Source: Branchiostoma floridae
Taxonomy: Eukaryota; Chordata; Leptocardii; Amphioxiformes; Branchiostomatidae
DNA: 64,000 nucleotides
NCBI RefSeq assembly: GCF_000003815.2
Contig: NC_049992.1
Coordinates: 385,930 to 449,929, forward strand
Reading direction: 5' to 3'
Position 1 is the first letter of the stretch; the number at the start of each line of letters is the position of its first letter. Made by a program: the position numbers and the translations under genes. The notes beneath the pieces are model-generated. The model did not search any database, had not been told where the DNA came from, and saw nothing but the letters and a program-made list of their open reading frames with translations. Shown here in pieces: positions 51,801 through 53,722 of the stretch.

Positions 51801-52006
51801 CATGCGACAGTTGTCCCAGCCAGCACACATGCCGGCAGTGTCCTCACCCGACACCTTAGTCATAACAGAGCCACATGTGTTGACGTTAGTAGAAATACCA
51901 GCAGCCACTTTATATTAAACCTACCTCCAGACTTGGTCCCTGTAATGCTGTTCCCTCCCTCCGCATAGATCTGGGGCATCCAGGGTCGCCTCGGAGACAC
52001 GGACAT
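2637..52006 (-). CDS. PLCH: Phosphoinositide phospholipase C, eta-like (whole gene model, 26 exons, one assembly gap)
   Basis: This gene encodes a calcium-dependent enzyme that splits PIP2 into IP3 and diacylglycerol at membranes. Seen directly: a PH domain, a canonical EF-hand loop, an X barrel half with all the usual catalytic positions (H in TSHNTYL, E and D in VE-L-DCWDG, H in VYHGYT, E in LENHC), a linker holding [11 protein letters not shown], the start of Y, and a C2 domain ending in GYRHVHMEG and ASIFVHVSV. The [11 protein letters not shown] and GYRHV signatures and the long tail after C2 point to the eta class, not delta or beta. The visible exons sum to about 2065 residues, longer than vertebrate PLC-eta, mostly because of the tail. 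Splice phases match throughout except exon 9. Most of the Y half is missing in the N gap at 14092-14191. The first exon is the least certain part. PLCH1 versus PLCH2 cannot be decided; a lancelet would be expected to have a single ancestor of both. Confidence 0.9.
4290..4923 (-). CDS. PLCH: PLC-eta exon 25, tail
   Basis: 211 codons: [20 protein letters not shown] forms a charged helix, followed by a basic patch and a long Lys/Glu/Asp/Ser tract of the [20 protein letters not shown] type. It ends [12 protein letters not shown]. Likely disordered. The acceptor is TTTCTCCAACAG and the donor GTGAGA, phase 0. Confidence 0.82.
5188..5721 (-). CDS. PLCH: PLC-eta exon 24, tail
   Basis: 178 codons: [20 protein letters not shown], then Ser/Arg/Asp/Glu-rich sequence, ending [20 protein letters not shown], then ATEDFTNR. 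The acceptor CATTATCATTAG lies at the very tip of an inserted retroelement-like (ATT)n tail. A second AG just downstream (GCTGTCCAG) would shift the incoming phase. The donor is GTATGT. Confidence 0.78.
6035..6216 (-). CDS. PLCH: PLC-eta exon 23, tail
   Basis: [20 protein letters not shown], then [20 protein letters not shown], then an Arg/Glu-rich end. The acceptor is CCCTCTGCAG. The donor AAAG|GTCTTT is weak but is the one that gives the phase needed by exon 24. The first 15 codons with an acceptor recur at 6357-6402. Confidence 0.78.
6357..6402. repeat. Partial copy of PLC exon 23
   Basis: Minus-strand CTCTTTAG acceptor followed by [14 protein letters not shown], matching the first 14 codons of exon 23 (SAPYRLR there). 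Confidence 0.85.
6585..6765 (-). mobile_element. SINE tail, minus strand
   Basis: Reverse complement of the 3' part of the SINE at 19665-19935: shared GGGTTGTTATCCACAGTGT, CCCATCCCTCTCCTTCC and TACCTCC...GTACTCATTTT. Confidence 0.7.
6939..7513 (-). CDS. PLCH: PLC-eta exon 22, tail with 18-residue Gln-rich repeats
   Basis: 191 codons starting [20 protein letters not shown]. About four tandem 54-bp units encode QQ(S/G)[17 protein letters not shown] repeats of 18 residues (7205-7435). The rest is Lys/Arg-rich. The acceptor is TTTCCTTGCAG and the donor GTAACA, ending in phase 0. Repeat number probably varies between individuals, given the near identity of the middle units. Confidence 0.82.
7619..7658. 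mobile_element. MITE remnant (TTCACCTTTATCCG family)
   Basis: Only one end, TAGGCTACCCCAAGAATAAAAGTGAACTAGCGTTAC, similar to ends of the copies at 24535, 30510 and 33504. Confidence 0.6.
7904..8281. mobile_element. hAT-like MITE, CAGGGCTCGAAAT, GTGCACCCA type
   Basis: Ends CAGGGCTCGAAAT and ATTTCCAGCCCTG. The interior carries at least six copies of GTGCACCCA or its complement in both orientations near the ends. A sister copy is at 47012-47345. No clear target duplication remains. Confidence 0.75.
8365..8475 (-). CDS. PLCH: PLC-eta exon 21, tail, GC donor
   Basis: [20 protein letters not shown], then [16 protein letters not shown]. The acceptor is TCTTCTGCTTAAG. The donor is GCAAGT following GCAG, a GC-AG intron with otherwise consensus positions. 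Phase fits exons 20 and 22. Confidence 0.78.
8648..8840 (+). mobile_element. tRNA-derived SINE
   Basis: tRNA-like head (GTTGGCTCAGAATCCAGAGG, then CTAGGTTTGAATCCCC as B box), followed by the shared GTTGTGCCC-TGGGAAAGGCA segment found in other copies here. Confidence 0.65.
9146..9364 (-). CDS. PLCH: PLC-eta exon 20, tail with internal duplication
   Basis: The exon encodes [20 protein letters not shown], then two copies of MVRGDG(S/T)VASPAVWA separated by a Gly/Lys linker. The internal duplication is visible at DNA level too. The acceptor is GATCCTTTTCAG and the donor GTAGGC. The first 20 codons with the acceptor recur at 9573-9632 and 9841-9900 in perfect 268-bp steps. Confidence 0.8.
9305..9910. 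repeat. 268-bp tandem repeat including part of PLC exon 20
   Basis: Units start at 9305, 9573 and 9841, exactly 268 bp apart, nearly identical. Each contains the exon 20 acceptor and about 20 codons plus intron. Confidence 0.95.
10106..10162. repeat. Perfect 25-bp hairpin
   Basis: Arms of 25 bp with no mismatch (GCTACCAGGTCATTTGTGGT...) around a 7-base loop TCTTCTA; TCTTCTACTGTGACC is repeated once more just downstream. It lies in the PLC intron between exons 19 and 20. Confidence 0.95.
10926..11100 (+). mobile_element. tRNA-derived SINE
   Basis: A head with GTGGTGCAACTGGTCGAGTG and GTCCCGAGTTCGATAC (B box), then GTTGTGCCCTTGGGAAAGGC and CCAGGTGTAAAAATGGGTAC. It ends about 140 bases before the donor of PLC exon 19. 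Confidence 0.75.
11245..11410 (-). CDS. PLCH: PLC-eta exon 19, start of C-terminal tail
   Basis: [20 protein letters not shown], then [20 protein letters not shown], then [16 protein letters not shown]. Basic, amphipathic segment directly after C2. The acceptor is GATCTTGTTCAG and the donor GTATGT, with one base carried on. Tail exons are assigned by unbroken phase and strand, since the tail is poorly conserved in this family. Confidence 0.82.
11759..11969. mobile_element. MITE, TACTGYAATTC family, second copy
   Basis: Ends TACTGTAATTC and GAATTACAGTA with a palindromic interior (GTTCACGGTTTTCACGG). Same family as 425-580. Confidence 0.75.
11970..12200. repeat. 47-bp minisatellite
   Basis: About four and a half units of TTAGGACAGTAACTATTCAG then TACCAAGGACAGCTACTGTT. 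Another partial unit occurs at 12365-12412, next to the donor of PLC exon 18. Confidence 0.9.
12425..12501 (-). CDS. PLCH: PLC-eta exon 18, end of C2 domain
   Basis: A 77-base exon, [20 protein letters not shown], then TDYQGK. The GYRHVxxEG...ASIFVHV string is the strongest eta/delta-type C2 end signature in the gene. The acceptor is CATTTTCCCAG and the donor GTAAGA, ending in phase 0. Confidence 0.93.
12922..13068 (-). CDS. PLCH: PLC-eta exon 17, C2 domain
   Basis: [20 protein letters not shown], then [20 protein letters not shown], then [10 protein letters not shown]. NPxW and the LALxRFxVxDxD-like strand are PLC C2 hallmarks. The usual DxD calcium-loop residues read Y-S-D-H here, so Ca2+ binding by this loop may be altered. 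The acceptor is TTATTTACAG and the donor GTAGGT. Confidence 0.93.
13420..13623 (-). CDS. PLCH: PLC-eta exon 16, start of C2 domain
   Basis: The exon reads [20 protein letters not shown], then [13 protein letters not shown], then [20 protein letters not shown] and [13 protein letters not shown] is the first C2 strand typical of PLCs. The acceptor CTTTTCTTAAG is ordinary in position but weak; the donor is GTGAGA. Phases fit exon 17. Confidence 0.92.
13780..14060. repeat. Dispersed repeat in PLC intron
   Basis: Contains duplicated GAATAAAGAGACT and CAGTTTCATCAGGTTGGTA, plus GACCGTCTGTCACCTTTCTC, also seen near 7700-7850 and 46980. It abuts the assembly gap. Confidence 0.5.
14092..14191. other. 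Assembly gap (100 N)
   Basis: Exactly 100 Ns, a typical placeholder for a gap of unknown size. It interrupts exon 15 of the PLC gene and hides most of the Y catalytic domain, roughly a hundred residues by comparison with the family. Confidence 0.99.
14192..14317 (-). CDS. PLCH: PLC-eta exon 15, start of Y domain, cut by gap
   Basis: [20 protein letters not shown], then [20 protein letters not shown]. LSDLVxY marks the first strand of the Y half of PLC catalytic barrels. The exon runs straight into the N gap, so its 3' end and the following Y-domain exons (substrate-binding SxxR and the core strands) are not in this assembly. Confidence 0.9.
14818..14977 (-). CDS. PLCH: PLC-eta exon 14, linker
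   Basis: 53 codons plus one base: [20 protein letters not shown], then [20 protein letters not shown]. Proline- and Gln-rich linker sequence of no known fold. The acceptor is CTTTGACAG and the donor GTAGAT; the leftover G completes the first codon of exon 15. Confidence 0.75.
15034..15217. mobile_element. MITE, TACTGTAAATGCA family
   Basis: Ends TACTGTAAATGCA and TGCATTTACTGTA, with a CpG-rich interior of TTCGCGG and CCGCGAA words. Other copies: 16207-16328 (partial), 29887-30068, 46591-46802. Confidence 0.8.
15448..15555 (-). CDS. PLCH: PLC-eta exon 13, linker
   Basis: 36 codons, [20 protein letters not shown], then [16 protein letters not shown]. Low-complexity Ser-rich and basic linker. 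The acceptor is TGTGCCCCCAG and the donor GTACAA, phase 0 on both sides. The identification rests on position and frame more than similarity. Confidence 0.75.
15813..16061 (-). CDS. PLCH: PLC-eta exon 12, basic X/Y linker
   Basis: 83 codons opening [20 protein letters not shown] and closing [11 protein letters not shown], with many Arg/Ser, and an acidic [10 protein letters not shown] stretch. It fits the poorly conserved, charged PLC-eta linker and has no recognisable domain. The acceptor is CTCCTTCCAG and the donor GTTTGT, phase 0 on both sides. A (TTTG)n tract follows the donor. Confidence 0.85.
16207..16328. mobile_element. MITE, TACTGTAAATGCA family, truncated
   Basis: One end (CTGTAAATGCATTTACGTTT) and half of the interior of the family described at 15034-15217; the other end is lost. 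Confidence 0.7.
16336..16624. repeat. Partial copies at both ends of PLC exon 11
   Basis: 16544-16624 repeats the acceptor and first 25 or so codons ([20 protein letters not shown]). 16336-16366 repeats the donor end (CTCACCTCCCCA). Exon 11 itself is 16413-16520. Confidence 0.8.
16413..16520 (-). CDS. PLCH: PLC-eta exon 11, X/Y linker
   Basis: 36 codons: [20 protein letters not shown], then [16 protein letters not shown]. The acidic [11 protein letters not shown] motif is diagnostic of PLC-eta linkers. In PLCs the negatively charged X/Y linker is thought to block the active site until membrane docking. The acceptor is TTTTCCAG and the donor GTGAGT, phase 0. A partial copy with an acceptor lies at 16544-16624. 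Confidence 0.92.
17010..17480. repeat. About five copies of PLC exon 10 end with donor
   Basis: Units of 101-113 bp with exon-like ends near 17433, 17327, 17214 and 17114, and a decayed one near 17019. Each reads THLPSPQD(L/M)RGR(V/I)LIM followed by a GTGAGATG donor and a (TTTG)n tract of variable length. Confidence 0.9.
17534..17702 (-). CDS. PLCH: PLC-eta exon 10, end of X domain
   Basis: The exon begins [20 protein letters not shown], with the conserved catalytic-site Glu in LENHC, and continues [12 protein letters not shown], then [16 protein letters not shown], the usual PLC X-domain end (LPSPxxLKxKILxK). The acceptor is CTCCCCAG and the donor GTGAGA, phase 0 at the end. The last third of the exon with its donor is repeated about five more times downstream (17010-17480). 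Confidence 0.93.
17961..18111. repeat. Long foldback, about 66-bp arms
   Basis: Left arm GATATCATGGTACGAAAACT... and right arm ending ...TTTTCGTGCCATGATATA, with only a couple of mismatches over about 66 bp and a spacer of about 20 bp. It lies in the PLC intron between exons 9 and 10. Confidence 0.95.
18276..18395 (-). CDS. PLCH: PLC-eta exon 9, X domain, frame-disrupted as assembled
   Basis: The exon starts DCWDGPEGE and ends before TYPVIL of exon 10. As written it is 120 bases, whereas the phases of exons 8 and 10 require 121 (modulo 3). The cause is visible: one extra A in GGGGGAAGCC, one base missing in CGAGTCTCTTC and one base missing in TTTGCTTAATC. The first indel turns [10 protein letters not shown], which holds the second catalytic His, into an unrelated stretch. 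The third creates a stop. Partial copies upstream at 18472-18538 and 18837-18903 carry the intact [13 protein letters not shown] reading. Sequencing or assembly error is the simplest explanation; real decay is possible. Confidence 0.85.
18472..18930. repeat. Four partial copies of PLC exon 9
   Basis: Copies at 18472-18538, 18615-18638 (very short), 18701-18766 and 18837-18903 hold the exon 9 acceptor and the DCWDGP(E/D)GEPIVYH(G/V)YTLTS part only. Between them is a reiterated ACATTTACATTTAGTTACA tract. Confidence 0.9.
18985..19320. repeat. (TAGAA)n pentanucleotide satellite
   Basis: Long run of TAGAA with GAGTA and CAGTA variants, between PLC exons 8 and 9. Confidence 0.95.
19404..19607 (-). 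CDS. PLCH: PLC-eta exon 8, catalytic X domain
   Basis: The exon encodes [13 protein letters not shown], then [20 protein letters not shown], then [20 protein letters not shown] and CRCVE. The His of TSHNTYL corresponds to the first catalytic His of PLCs and the Asn to a Ca2+ ligand. The final Glu is the conserved Ca2+ ligand before the next exon's Asp. The acceptor is CTGCGTTCAG and the donor GTAAGT, leaving one base that joins exon 9 to give Leu. Confidence 0.95.
19665..19935 (+). mobile_element. tRNA-derived SINE, fullest copy
   Basis: Head with ATAGGTTCAATTCCTGAC (B box), body CAGGTGTAAAAATGAGTACA, then TGGAAGGAGAGGGATGGGCA and CTGTGGAAAACAACCCACTG. Used here as the reference for the other SINE copies. 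Confidence 0.75.
20008..20101 (-). CDS. PLCH: PLC-eta exon 7, EF/X connector
   Basis: 31 codons, [18 protein letters not shown], then [11 protein letters not shown]. This matches the PLC segment just before the X barrel (CxxIIxxxEP...xGxLGIDGF). The acceptor is CCCTTTGCCAG and the donor GTCAGT, with one base carried into exon 8. Confidence 0.88.
20562..20726 (-). CDS. PLCH: PLC-eta exon 6, EF-hand lobe
   Basis: 55 codons including [20 protein letters not shown] and [20 protein letters not shown], matching the second EF-hand lobe of PLCs (the FxxFYxxxxxRxDL pattern, then LTxxELxxFL). The acceptor is TTGTTCCAG and the donor GTTTGT, phase 0 on both sides. A partial second copy of the 5' half with its own acceptor lies just upstream at 20785-20864. 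Confidence 0.9.
20785..20950. repeat. Partial copy of PLC exon 6
   Basis: 20785-20864 repeats the acceptor and first 26 codons of exon 6 ([20 protein letters not shown]), then breaks at CAGGACCTC. A second, shorter repeat of the flank (TGTTCATTGTGAGGTCCTGCC) is at 20927-20947. Confidence 0.85.
21244..21372 (-). CDS. PLCH: PLC-eta exon 5, EF hand
   Basis: 43 codons that open [19 protein letters not shown]. The loop [12 protein letters not shown] has acidic or polar ligands at positions 1, 3, 5 and Glu at 12, so it is a canonical Ca2+-binding EF hand. It is followed by [20 protein letters not shown]. The acceptor CTACCAG is chosen because it gives phase 0 at both ends; an acceptor about 25 bases further upstream would also stay open. 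Two decayed copies of the 5' edge lie at 21450-21560. Confidence 0.88.
21373..21560. repeat. Decayed copies of PLC exon 5 acceptor region
   Basis: AAGGTCAGG-(A)GTCAAGGGCAACACT occurs near 21382, 21455 and 21530, the last with another CCACTGGTAGG, the exon 5 start in reverse. Two to three units of about 75 bp. Confidence 0.65.
22035..23115. repeat. Irregular tandem array in the PLC intron between exons 4 and 5
   Basis: Six or so units (near 22040, 22205, 22330, 22675, 22790, 22990) share CCCTATCTTA(C/A)CA-TTGGCAGTGTCCTTAACCCC. On the minus strand several stay open and read as variants of DSIKR(M/T)GG(V/A)LTTLLLGL followed by TLP and a GTAAGATAGG donor-like site. No matching real exon is recognised. 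Confidence 0.7.
22440..22675 (+). mobile_element. Possible retroelement 3' end
   Basis: The stretch ends GTGTCAATAAAGATTTCTTTC, a short polyadenylation-like tail found at ends of many lancelet and vertebrate LINE copies. No coding part is seen. Confidence 0.3.
24355..24475 (-). CDS. PLCH: PLC-eta exon 4, end of PH domain
   Basis: The C-terminal PH helix is clear: [19 protein letters not shown], with the invariant Trp of PH domains. The acceptor CCTACTGCAG gives the right phase. The 3' end is uncertain. No strong GT donor follows the helix; a GTCAAT at 24354 keeps the frame but would add about 17 residues (from EHKPITNW onward) that do not look like PLC. The true donor may be earlier and non-canonical. 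Confidence 0.7.
24535..24761. mobile_element. MITE, TTCACCTTTATCCG family
   Basis: A palindromic element of about 227 bp with ends GTAACGTAAGTTCACCTTTA and TAAAGGTGAACTAGCTTTAC. Internal GATATCAAGTCGATGGAT is shared with the copies at 30510-30738 and 33504-33728. Confidence 0.85.
25914..26046 (-). CDS. PLCH: PLC-eta exon 3, PH domain
   Basis: The middle of the PH domain: [17 protein letters not shown], then [18 protein letters not shown], matching the PLC pattern where the C-terminal PH helix follows a hydrophobic strand. The acceptor is TCTCTGGTCCAG and the donor GTAACC. Phase is one base in and two out, fitting both neighbours. Confidence 0.9.
26170..27054. mobile_element. TA-flanked inverted-repeat element, 885 bp
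   Basis: Terminal inverted repeats ACAT(G/C)CATTGGCATAATA then CCGGTC, with a TA on each side, as expected for a Tc1/mariner-type non-autonomous element. No transposase is present. It lies in the PLC intron between exons 2 and 3. A sister is at 42598-43473. Confidence 0.85.
27539..27685 (-). CDS. PLCH: PLC-eta exon 2, start of PH domain
   Basis: This codes for the first strands of the PH domain, with [17 protein letters not shown], then [18 protein letters not shown], the pattern of PLC PH domains that bind phosphoinositides. The acceptor is TTGTGTTCCAG and the donor GTAAGA, leaving one base. A tandem array of units that repeat the acceptor lies immediately upstream (27683-27960). Confidence 0.9.
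27683..27960. repeat. Array across PLC exon 2 acceptor with tRNA-like boxes
   Basis: Four units of about 65-80 bp. Each has GGA(C/T)ACTGGAACA(C/T)AA(C/T)GGG, which on the minus strand is the exon 2 acceptor with its first bases, and a CTAGAGGTCC-GGGTTCGAAT(C/G)CC stretch like a tRNA B box. Confidence 0.75.
28165..29068. mobile_element. pogo-like non-autonomous element, 904 bp
   Basis: Ends CAGTCAAACCTGTATTAGCG and its partner ending ...CTATAGACAGGTTTGACTG, flanked by TA. Subterminal GCGGCCACC / GTGGCC words are typical of pogo/Tigger-type ends. The interior is unique with no transposase. A decayed fragment is near 21600-21740. Confidence 0.85.
29490..29545. repeat. (TG)n microsatellite
   Basis: GTGTGTGTGTGTGCATGTGTATGT-type run; a smaller (CA)n lies near 14715-14740. 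Confidence 0.95.
29887..30068. mobile_element. MITE, TACTGTAAATGCA family
   Basis: Ends TACTGTAAATGCATTTCAGT and TTACAGTA; CpG-rich interior with GCGGTAG and GCCGCGAAC. Same family as 15034-15217. Confidence 0.75.
30510..30738. mobile_element. MITE, TTCACCTTTATCCG family
   Basis: Ends GTAACGATAGTTCACATTTA and GGTGAACTAGCGTTAC; the most complete palindrome of the three copies. Confidence 0.85.
30740..33500. other. PLC first intron, no gene seen
   Basis: AT-rich. It contains a retroelement-like tail at 30835-30960 (TTTATTTATTTATTTCATAT), a similar one at 32080-32150, and imperfect duplications around 33000-33480 (GCATAGAGATTA, TTTGCAGTGTGATATGA). Nothing with coding character. Confidence 0.6.
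33504..33728. mobile_element. MITE, TTCACCTTTATCCG family
   Basis: Ends GTAACGTTAGTTCACCTTTA and GGTGAACAAGCGTTA. A degraded relative without ends lies at 34605-34730. Confidence 0.85.
34811..35168. mobile_element. hAT-like MITE, ACCTGCACC type
   Basis: Ends CAGTGTTCAAAATACC and ...TTTAGAGCCCTG; interior with many ACCTGCAC and GTGCAGGT words. Inverted relative to the copy at 38137-38510. Confidence 0.7.
36399..36847. mobile_element. Inverted-repeat element, AGGCCTAGGAAAAAA ends
   Basis: AGGCCTAGGAAAAAAAATGT at one end and ...CATCTTTTTTCCTAGGCCT at the other, with subterminal TTTCCTGTTTCCTGTTTC / GGAAAC words. No coding sequence is seen. Confidence 0.7.
37565..37774. mobile_element. MITE, GAGGGTCTGCATG family
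   Basis: Ends GAGGGTCTGCATGGGG and GCATGCAGACCCTC; interior ATTACG words. Second copy at 49584-49786, and an end fragment at 44730-44760. Confidence 0.8.
38137..38510. mobile_element. hAT-like MITE, ACCTGCACC type
   Basis: Ends CAGGGCTCGAAAT and ATTTCTAGCCCTG; about ten ACCTGCAC/GTGCAGGT words. Shares the middle (CAGTACATGGACTAG) with 34811-35168 in reverse. Confidence 0.8.
38515..41500. other. Intronic stretch upstream of the IL-17-like gene
   Basis: Holds SINE pieces at 39190-39440 and 39770-39860, repeated CATGCCAAGGCTAGGGTGGAGC segments (39475, 39715, 39880) and otherwise unique AT-rich sequence. TCTCTTTTTTGTAG directly before the ATG at 41503 could be an acceptor for an untranslated first exon somewhere here. 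Confidence 0.5.
39190..39440 (-). mobile_element. tRNA-derived SINE, minus strand
   Basis: On the minus strand: TGGTATAGTGGCTAGGATGT (A-box region), then GTCCTGGGTTTGAATCCTCT (B box), then a body. It is cut up further by a related fragment at 39770-39860. Confidence 0.7.
41503..42398 (+). CDS. Secreted cysteine-rich ligand, IL-17-like, two exons
   Basis: Exon 1 runs 41503-41702 with donor GTAGGT. Exon 2 runs 42041-42398 with acceptor TAATCCATAG. The joined frame gives 185 residues ending TAA, with AATAAA overlapping the stop. The N-terminus [20 protein letters not shown] then CAG looks like a signal peptide. After it come [29 protein letters not shown] and FAVACTCVH. The order W-T-Y...D, C-x4-C, a middle C-P and a final V-x-C-T-C-V is that of the IL-17 cystine-knot fold, where VGCTCV is the most conserved string. 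The last 30 residues are almost all Lys/Arg/Gly, which is unusual for the family and would favour heparan-sulfate binding. The gene sits in the first PLC intron on the opposite strand. A trunk/noggin-type knot is an alternative. Gene reality is fairly sure; family is moderate. Confidence 0.7.
42598..43473. mobile_element. TA-flanked inverted-repeat element, 876 bp, second copy
   Basis: Nearly identical to 26170-27054, in the same orientation and also flanked by TA. An 8-base indel (near 42670) and scattered single changes separate the copies. It lies just past the 3' end of the IL-17-like gene. Confidence 0.85.
43781..43845. repeat. Short foldback
   Basis: Arms TTATAGCTCCCGAGTCTCTT and AAGAGACTTGGGAGCTATAA around a loop of about 25 bases. 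Confidence 0.85.
44007..44411. mobile_element. hAT-like element with 8-bp target duplication
   Basis: Ends TAGGGCTGGGTATCGGTACA and ...GTACCGGTTCCCAGCCCTA. The 8 bp TTCTGGTA at 43999-44006 is repeated exactly at 44412-44419. The interior has GGTCCAGG and GGACCTG words in both orientations. No transposase. Confidence 0.9.
44420..46590. other. Intronic stretch, no gene seen
   Basis: Unique AT-rich DNA, a fragment of the GAGGGTCTGCATG MITE at 44730-44760, three loose repeats of AAAAGT-(A)GGACCAA with AATGTTAGAAAA (44930-45240), and a tRNA-like piece at 46000-46125. Confidence 0.6.
46000..46125 (+). mobile_element. tRNA-like SINE fragment
   Basis: GGCTGCCCGTGCTCGGTGCG then GGTCGTGGGTTCGCATCCC resembles A and B boxes with normal spacing, but no tRNA cloverleaf closes around it. 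Confidence 0.5.
46591..46802. mobile_element. MITE, TACTGTAAATGCA family
   Basis: Ends TACTGTAAATGCAGAAATGT and TTAAATGCATTTACAGTA. The best preserved copy of the family, with CCGCGAA repeated about eight times. Confidence 0.85.
47012..47345. mobile_element. hAT-like MITE, GTGCACCCA type
   Basis: Ends CAGGGCTCAAAATACTGGGT and TGAATTTCGAGCCCTG; about eight GTGCACCCA words, arranged as in 7904-8281. Confidence 0.8.
47350..49580. other. Intronic stretch, no gene seen
   Basis: No coding signal. A retroelement-like end at 48490-48600 (GAACCTTTATTTATTCATGA), a duplicated GGTGTGTGGGTGGAGACAGT at 49380-49435, and the SINE at 49200-49375. Confidence 0.6.
49200..49375 (-). mobile_element. tRNA-derived SINE, minus strand
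   Basis: Minus strand has a head like GTGGTGCAGCAGCAGCATGT, then GGTCTCAAGTTTGATTCC as B box, then a GGAAAAGGCAC...CTTTCCTCACTTCACT body. Confidence 0.65.
49584..49786. mobile_element. MITE, GAGGGTCTGCATG family
   Basis: Ends GAGGGTCCGCATG and GCATGCAGACCCTC. TATCAT directly flanks both ends, a possible 6-bp target duplication. Interior ATTACG words as in 37565-37774. Confidence 0.8.
49790..51920. other. Intronic stretch near PLC exon 1
   Basis: Mostly AT-rich. Two CpG-richer islets (50890-51090 and 51590-51720) flank the candidate first exon region; the first contains a minus-strand frame with a hydrophobic start, not supported by splice sites. Confidence 0.5.
51925..52006 (-). CDS. PLCH: PLC-eta candidate exon 1 (start codon)
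   Basis: The exon starts at the first in-frame ATG after an upstream in-frame TAA. It codes for 27 residues beginning [14 protein letters not shown] and ends TCTGGAG with a GTAGGT donor, leaving one base over. Exon 2 needs exactly one incoming base, so the joined codon is GTG and the frame continues into the PH domain. The local sequence is richer in CpG than its surroundings. The link rests on phase, start context and strand only; the implied intron is about 24 kb. An alternative first exon could lie elsewhere in that intron. Confidence 0.5.
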
Positions 52007-52626
52007 TCCAAAATCCACCCCTTGATTCAGCGTGAAATGACGATTTTCAGCGGTGACAGGGGGTAGCCTGTTAACATGCCTTGTGGCCAGCGTTTAAACC
52101 AACTTGTTATCCTAAACTTGCAGCGGTGCCACCTCTTCCAGACTTAGTACTAGTTCCTCTGGCAGCCAGCTGTACGAAGTACACATCCACAACTCCAGGC
52201 TGGTAGTAGTAAGTGCTCTCTCCATGTTCTATAGACAGCAGTAGAAGAGTATACAATTGTACCACAACAGCCACCCTGTGATCGGGCAGTGTTCGCAGCT
52301 TACCCGAGGGGGCACGAGGTTACCCAAACATGCGACCCCATTCCATTCTCAATCAATAAGTGCGCTAACGGTCCAGGGGAGACCCATTGTTGTGCCGGTG
52401 AGGTAAGCTCCGCCCACTACAGCAACTGTCAATCACAGCCAGGGACTGGTCCATTCTTAAGCAGGGGTGCACATCTACTTTGAAACTCAGGAAAACAAAG
52501 GAAATCCCAGGCCAAAGAAAGCAAATTTGATCTGAAAGCAGTTTAACCAAGGAGGTTTTCTGGTCGTGACAGAGAAGACAGACGAGATGCTATATATGTA
52601 CAGTATTTACAGGTTCATTGTACCTA

Positions 52627-52676
52627 ACAAGGAGCTTAAAAAATCAAGGAGCTTGATTTTTTAAGCTCCTTGTACC
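52627..52676. repeat. Short foldback
   Basis: ACAAGGAGCTTAAAAAATCA and its complement back to back. A related AAGGAGCTT foldback is at 35965-36010. Confidence 0.85.
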
Positions 52677-52839
52677 TAAGAAATTGCCCTACATGTATTA
52701 TGCATTATTGTATTCTTATGTACTTTCATGGCTGGGTTATGTACTAGTACTAATTACATGTACTTGCAATTAGCCTTCGGGCATGAATTTGCAATAAAGT
52801 TATTATAACCATTGTATTTTCCACAAACACAATCGTGAC

Positions 52840-52935
52840 AATGGACTGCAACCCTTTCCAGTAGCGTGCACGTCAGGTGAGCAGCACAGTCGACTGGATT
52901 CGAACTAAAGACCTCTTGGTCAAGAAGTAGGGTCA
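52840..52935 (-). mobile_element. tRNA-like SINE head, minus strand
   Basis: Minus strand ATGGTGACCCTACTTCTTGA, then GGTCTTTAGTTCGAATCCAG. The order and spacing of A and B boxes fit a tRNA-derived head; no full tRNA structure. Confidence 0.5.
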
Positions 52936-53546
52936 CCATCACTGGAATACACTCGGACTACTAATTTCTTCAGTTATAAAGAAACTTTGACCAATCTAAT
53001 GTTTGGGATTAGTTGGGCAAGCTAAAAAGGGAATTTCTCTGTGACACCCCTAAAACCATACATCCATGCAGCCGTTCATTTTTTGGCTTGGTGTAACAGT
53101 GGGGTTCAAGTGCTGCCAAACTGACCACGCCAACAGCTCTGAGCTTTTGGTGTTGTGGTTTGCACGACTTGGATTTGTAATCTGCCGCCCTGGGTTCTAT
53201 CCAGGGTGTCGGCATGTTGTTTCTTTCTGTTTTTCTCAGCCCTCTGGTTGTTTCATTGGCACTTTTTTAGGGTAACCCACTCGGAGTAATATATGAGACC
53301 TTAACCCATCTAGTCACCATAGCTAGATACATGCAGCTGTATGAACTAGAATGTGGCCTTGTCCCACTAAAAGCACTCTGCATTCCCAGACATACTGAAA
53401 ATGAAACCATATATGCCATGGCCCATACATAACAGTTTAGGGTTCAGGCTCCTATATAACCTCTCTAAACTAAAATTGTACCAGCTGTTATAGTGGGCAG
53501 TGACCTCTGAACTCTACAGATCAAGTTCACCATCTCCATAGTGATA

Positions 53547-53722
53547 CAGTAGAAGCCAGTTAATTGCACAATGGATTAACGCACACTTCTGTTAACTGCA
53601 CAAAATCCCCAAATCCCAAACCGGAGCAGTCCAGTTGGATAACTTCACATTATTGCATCAACCGGATAATTGCACTTAATATGCTGGCAAAAATGGGGTG
53701 TGCAATTAAACGGCTTCTACTG
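53547..53722. mobile_element. pogo-like MITE, 176 bp
   Basis: Ends CAGTAGAAGCCAGTTAATTG and CAATTAAACGGCTTCTACTG with TA on both sides. Sister copy at 61922-62067. Confidence 0.85.

Larger units (their letters stand above)
52010..53540. other. Upstream of PLC exon 1, no gene seen
   Basis: Possible promoter region of the PLC gene on the minus strand. No TATA box at a useful distance. It contains the foldback at 52627-52676 and the tRNA-like piece at 52840-52935. Confidence 0.5.
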
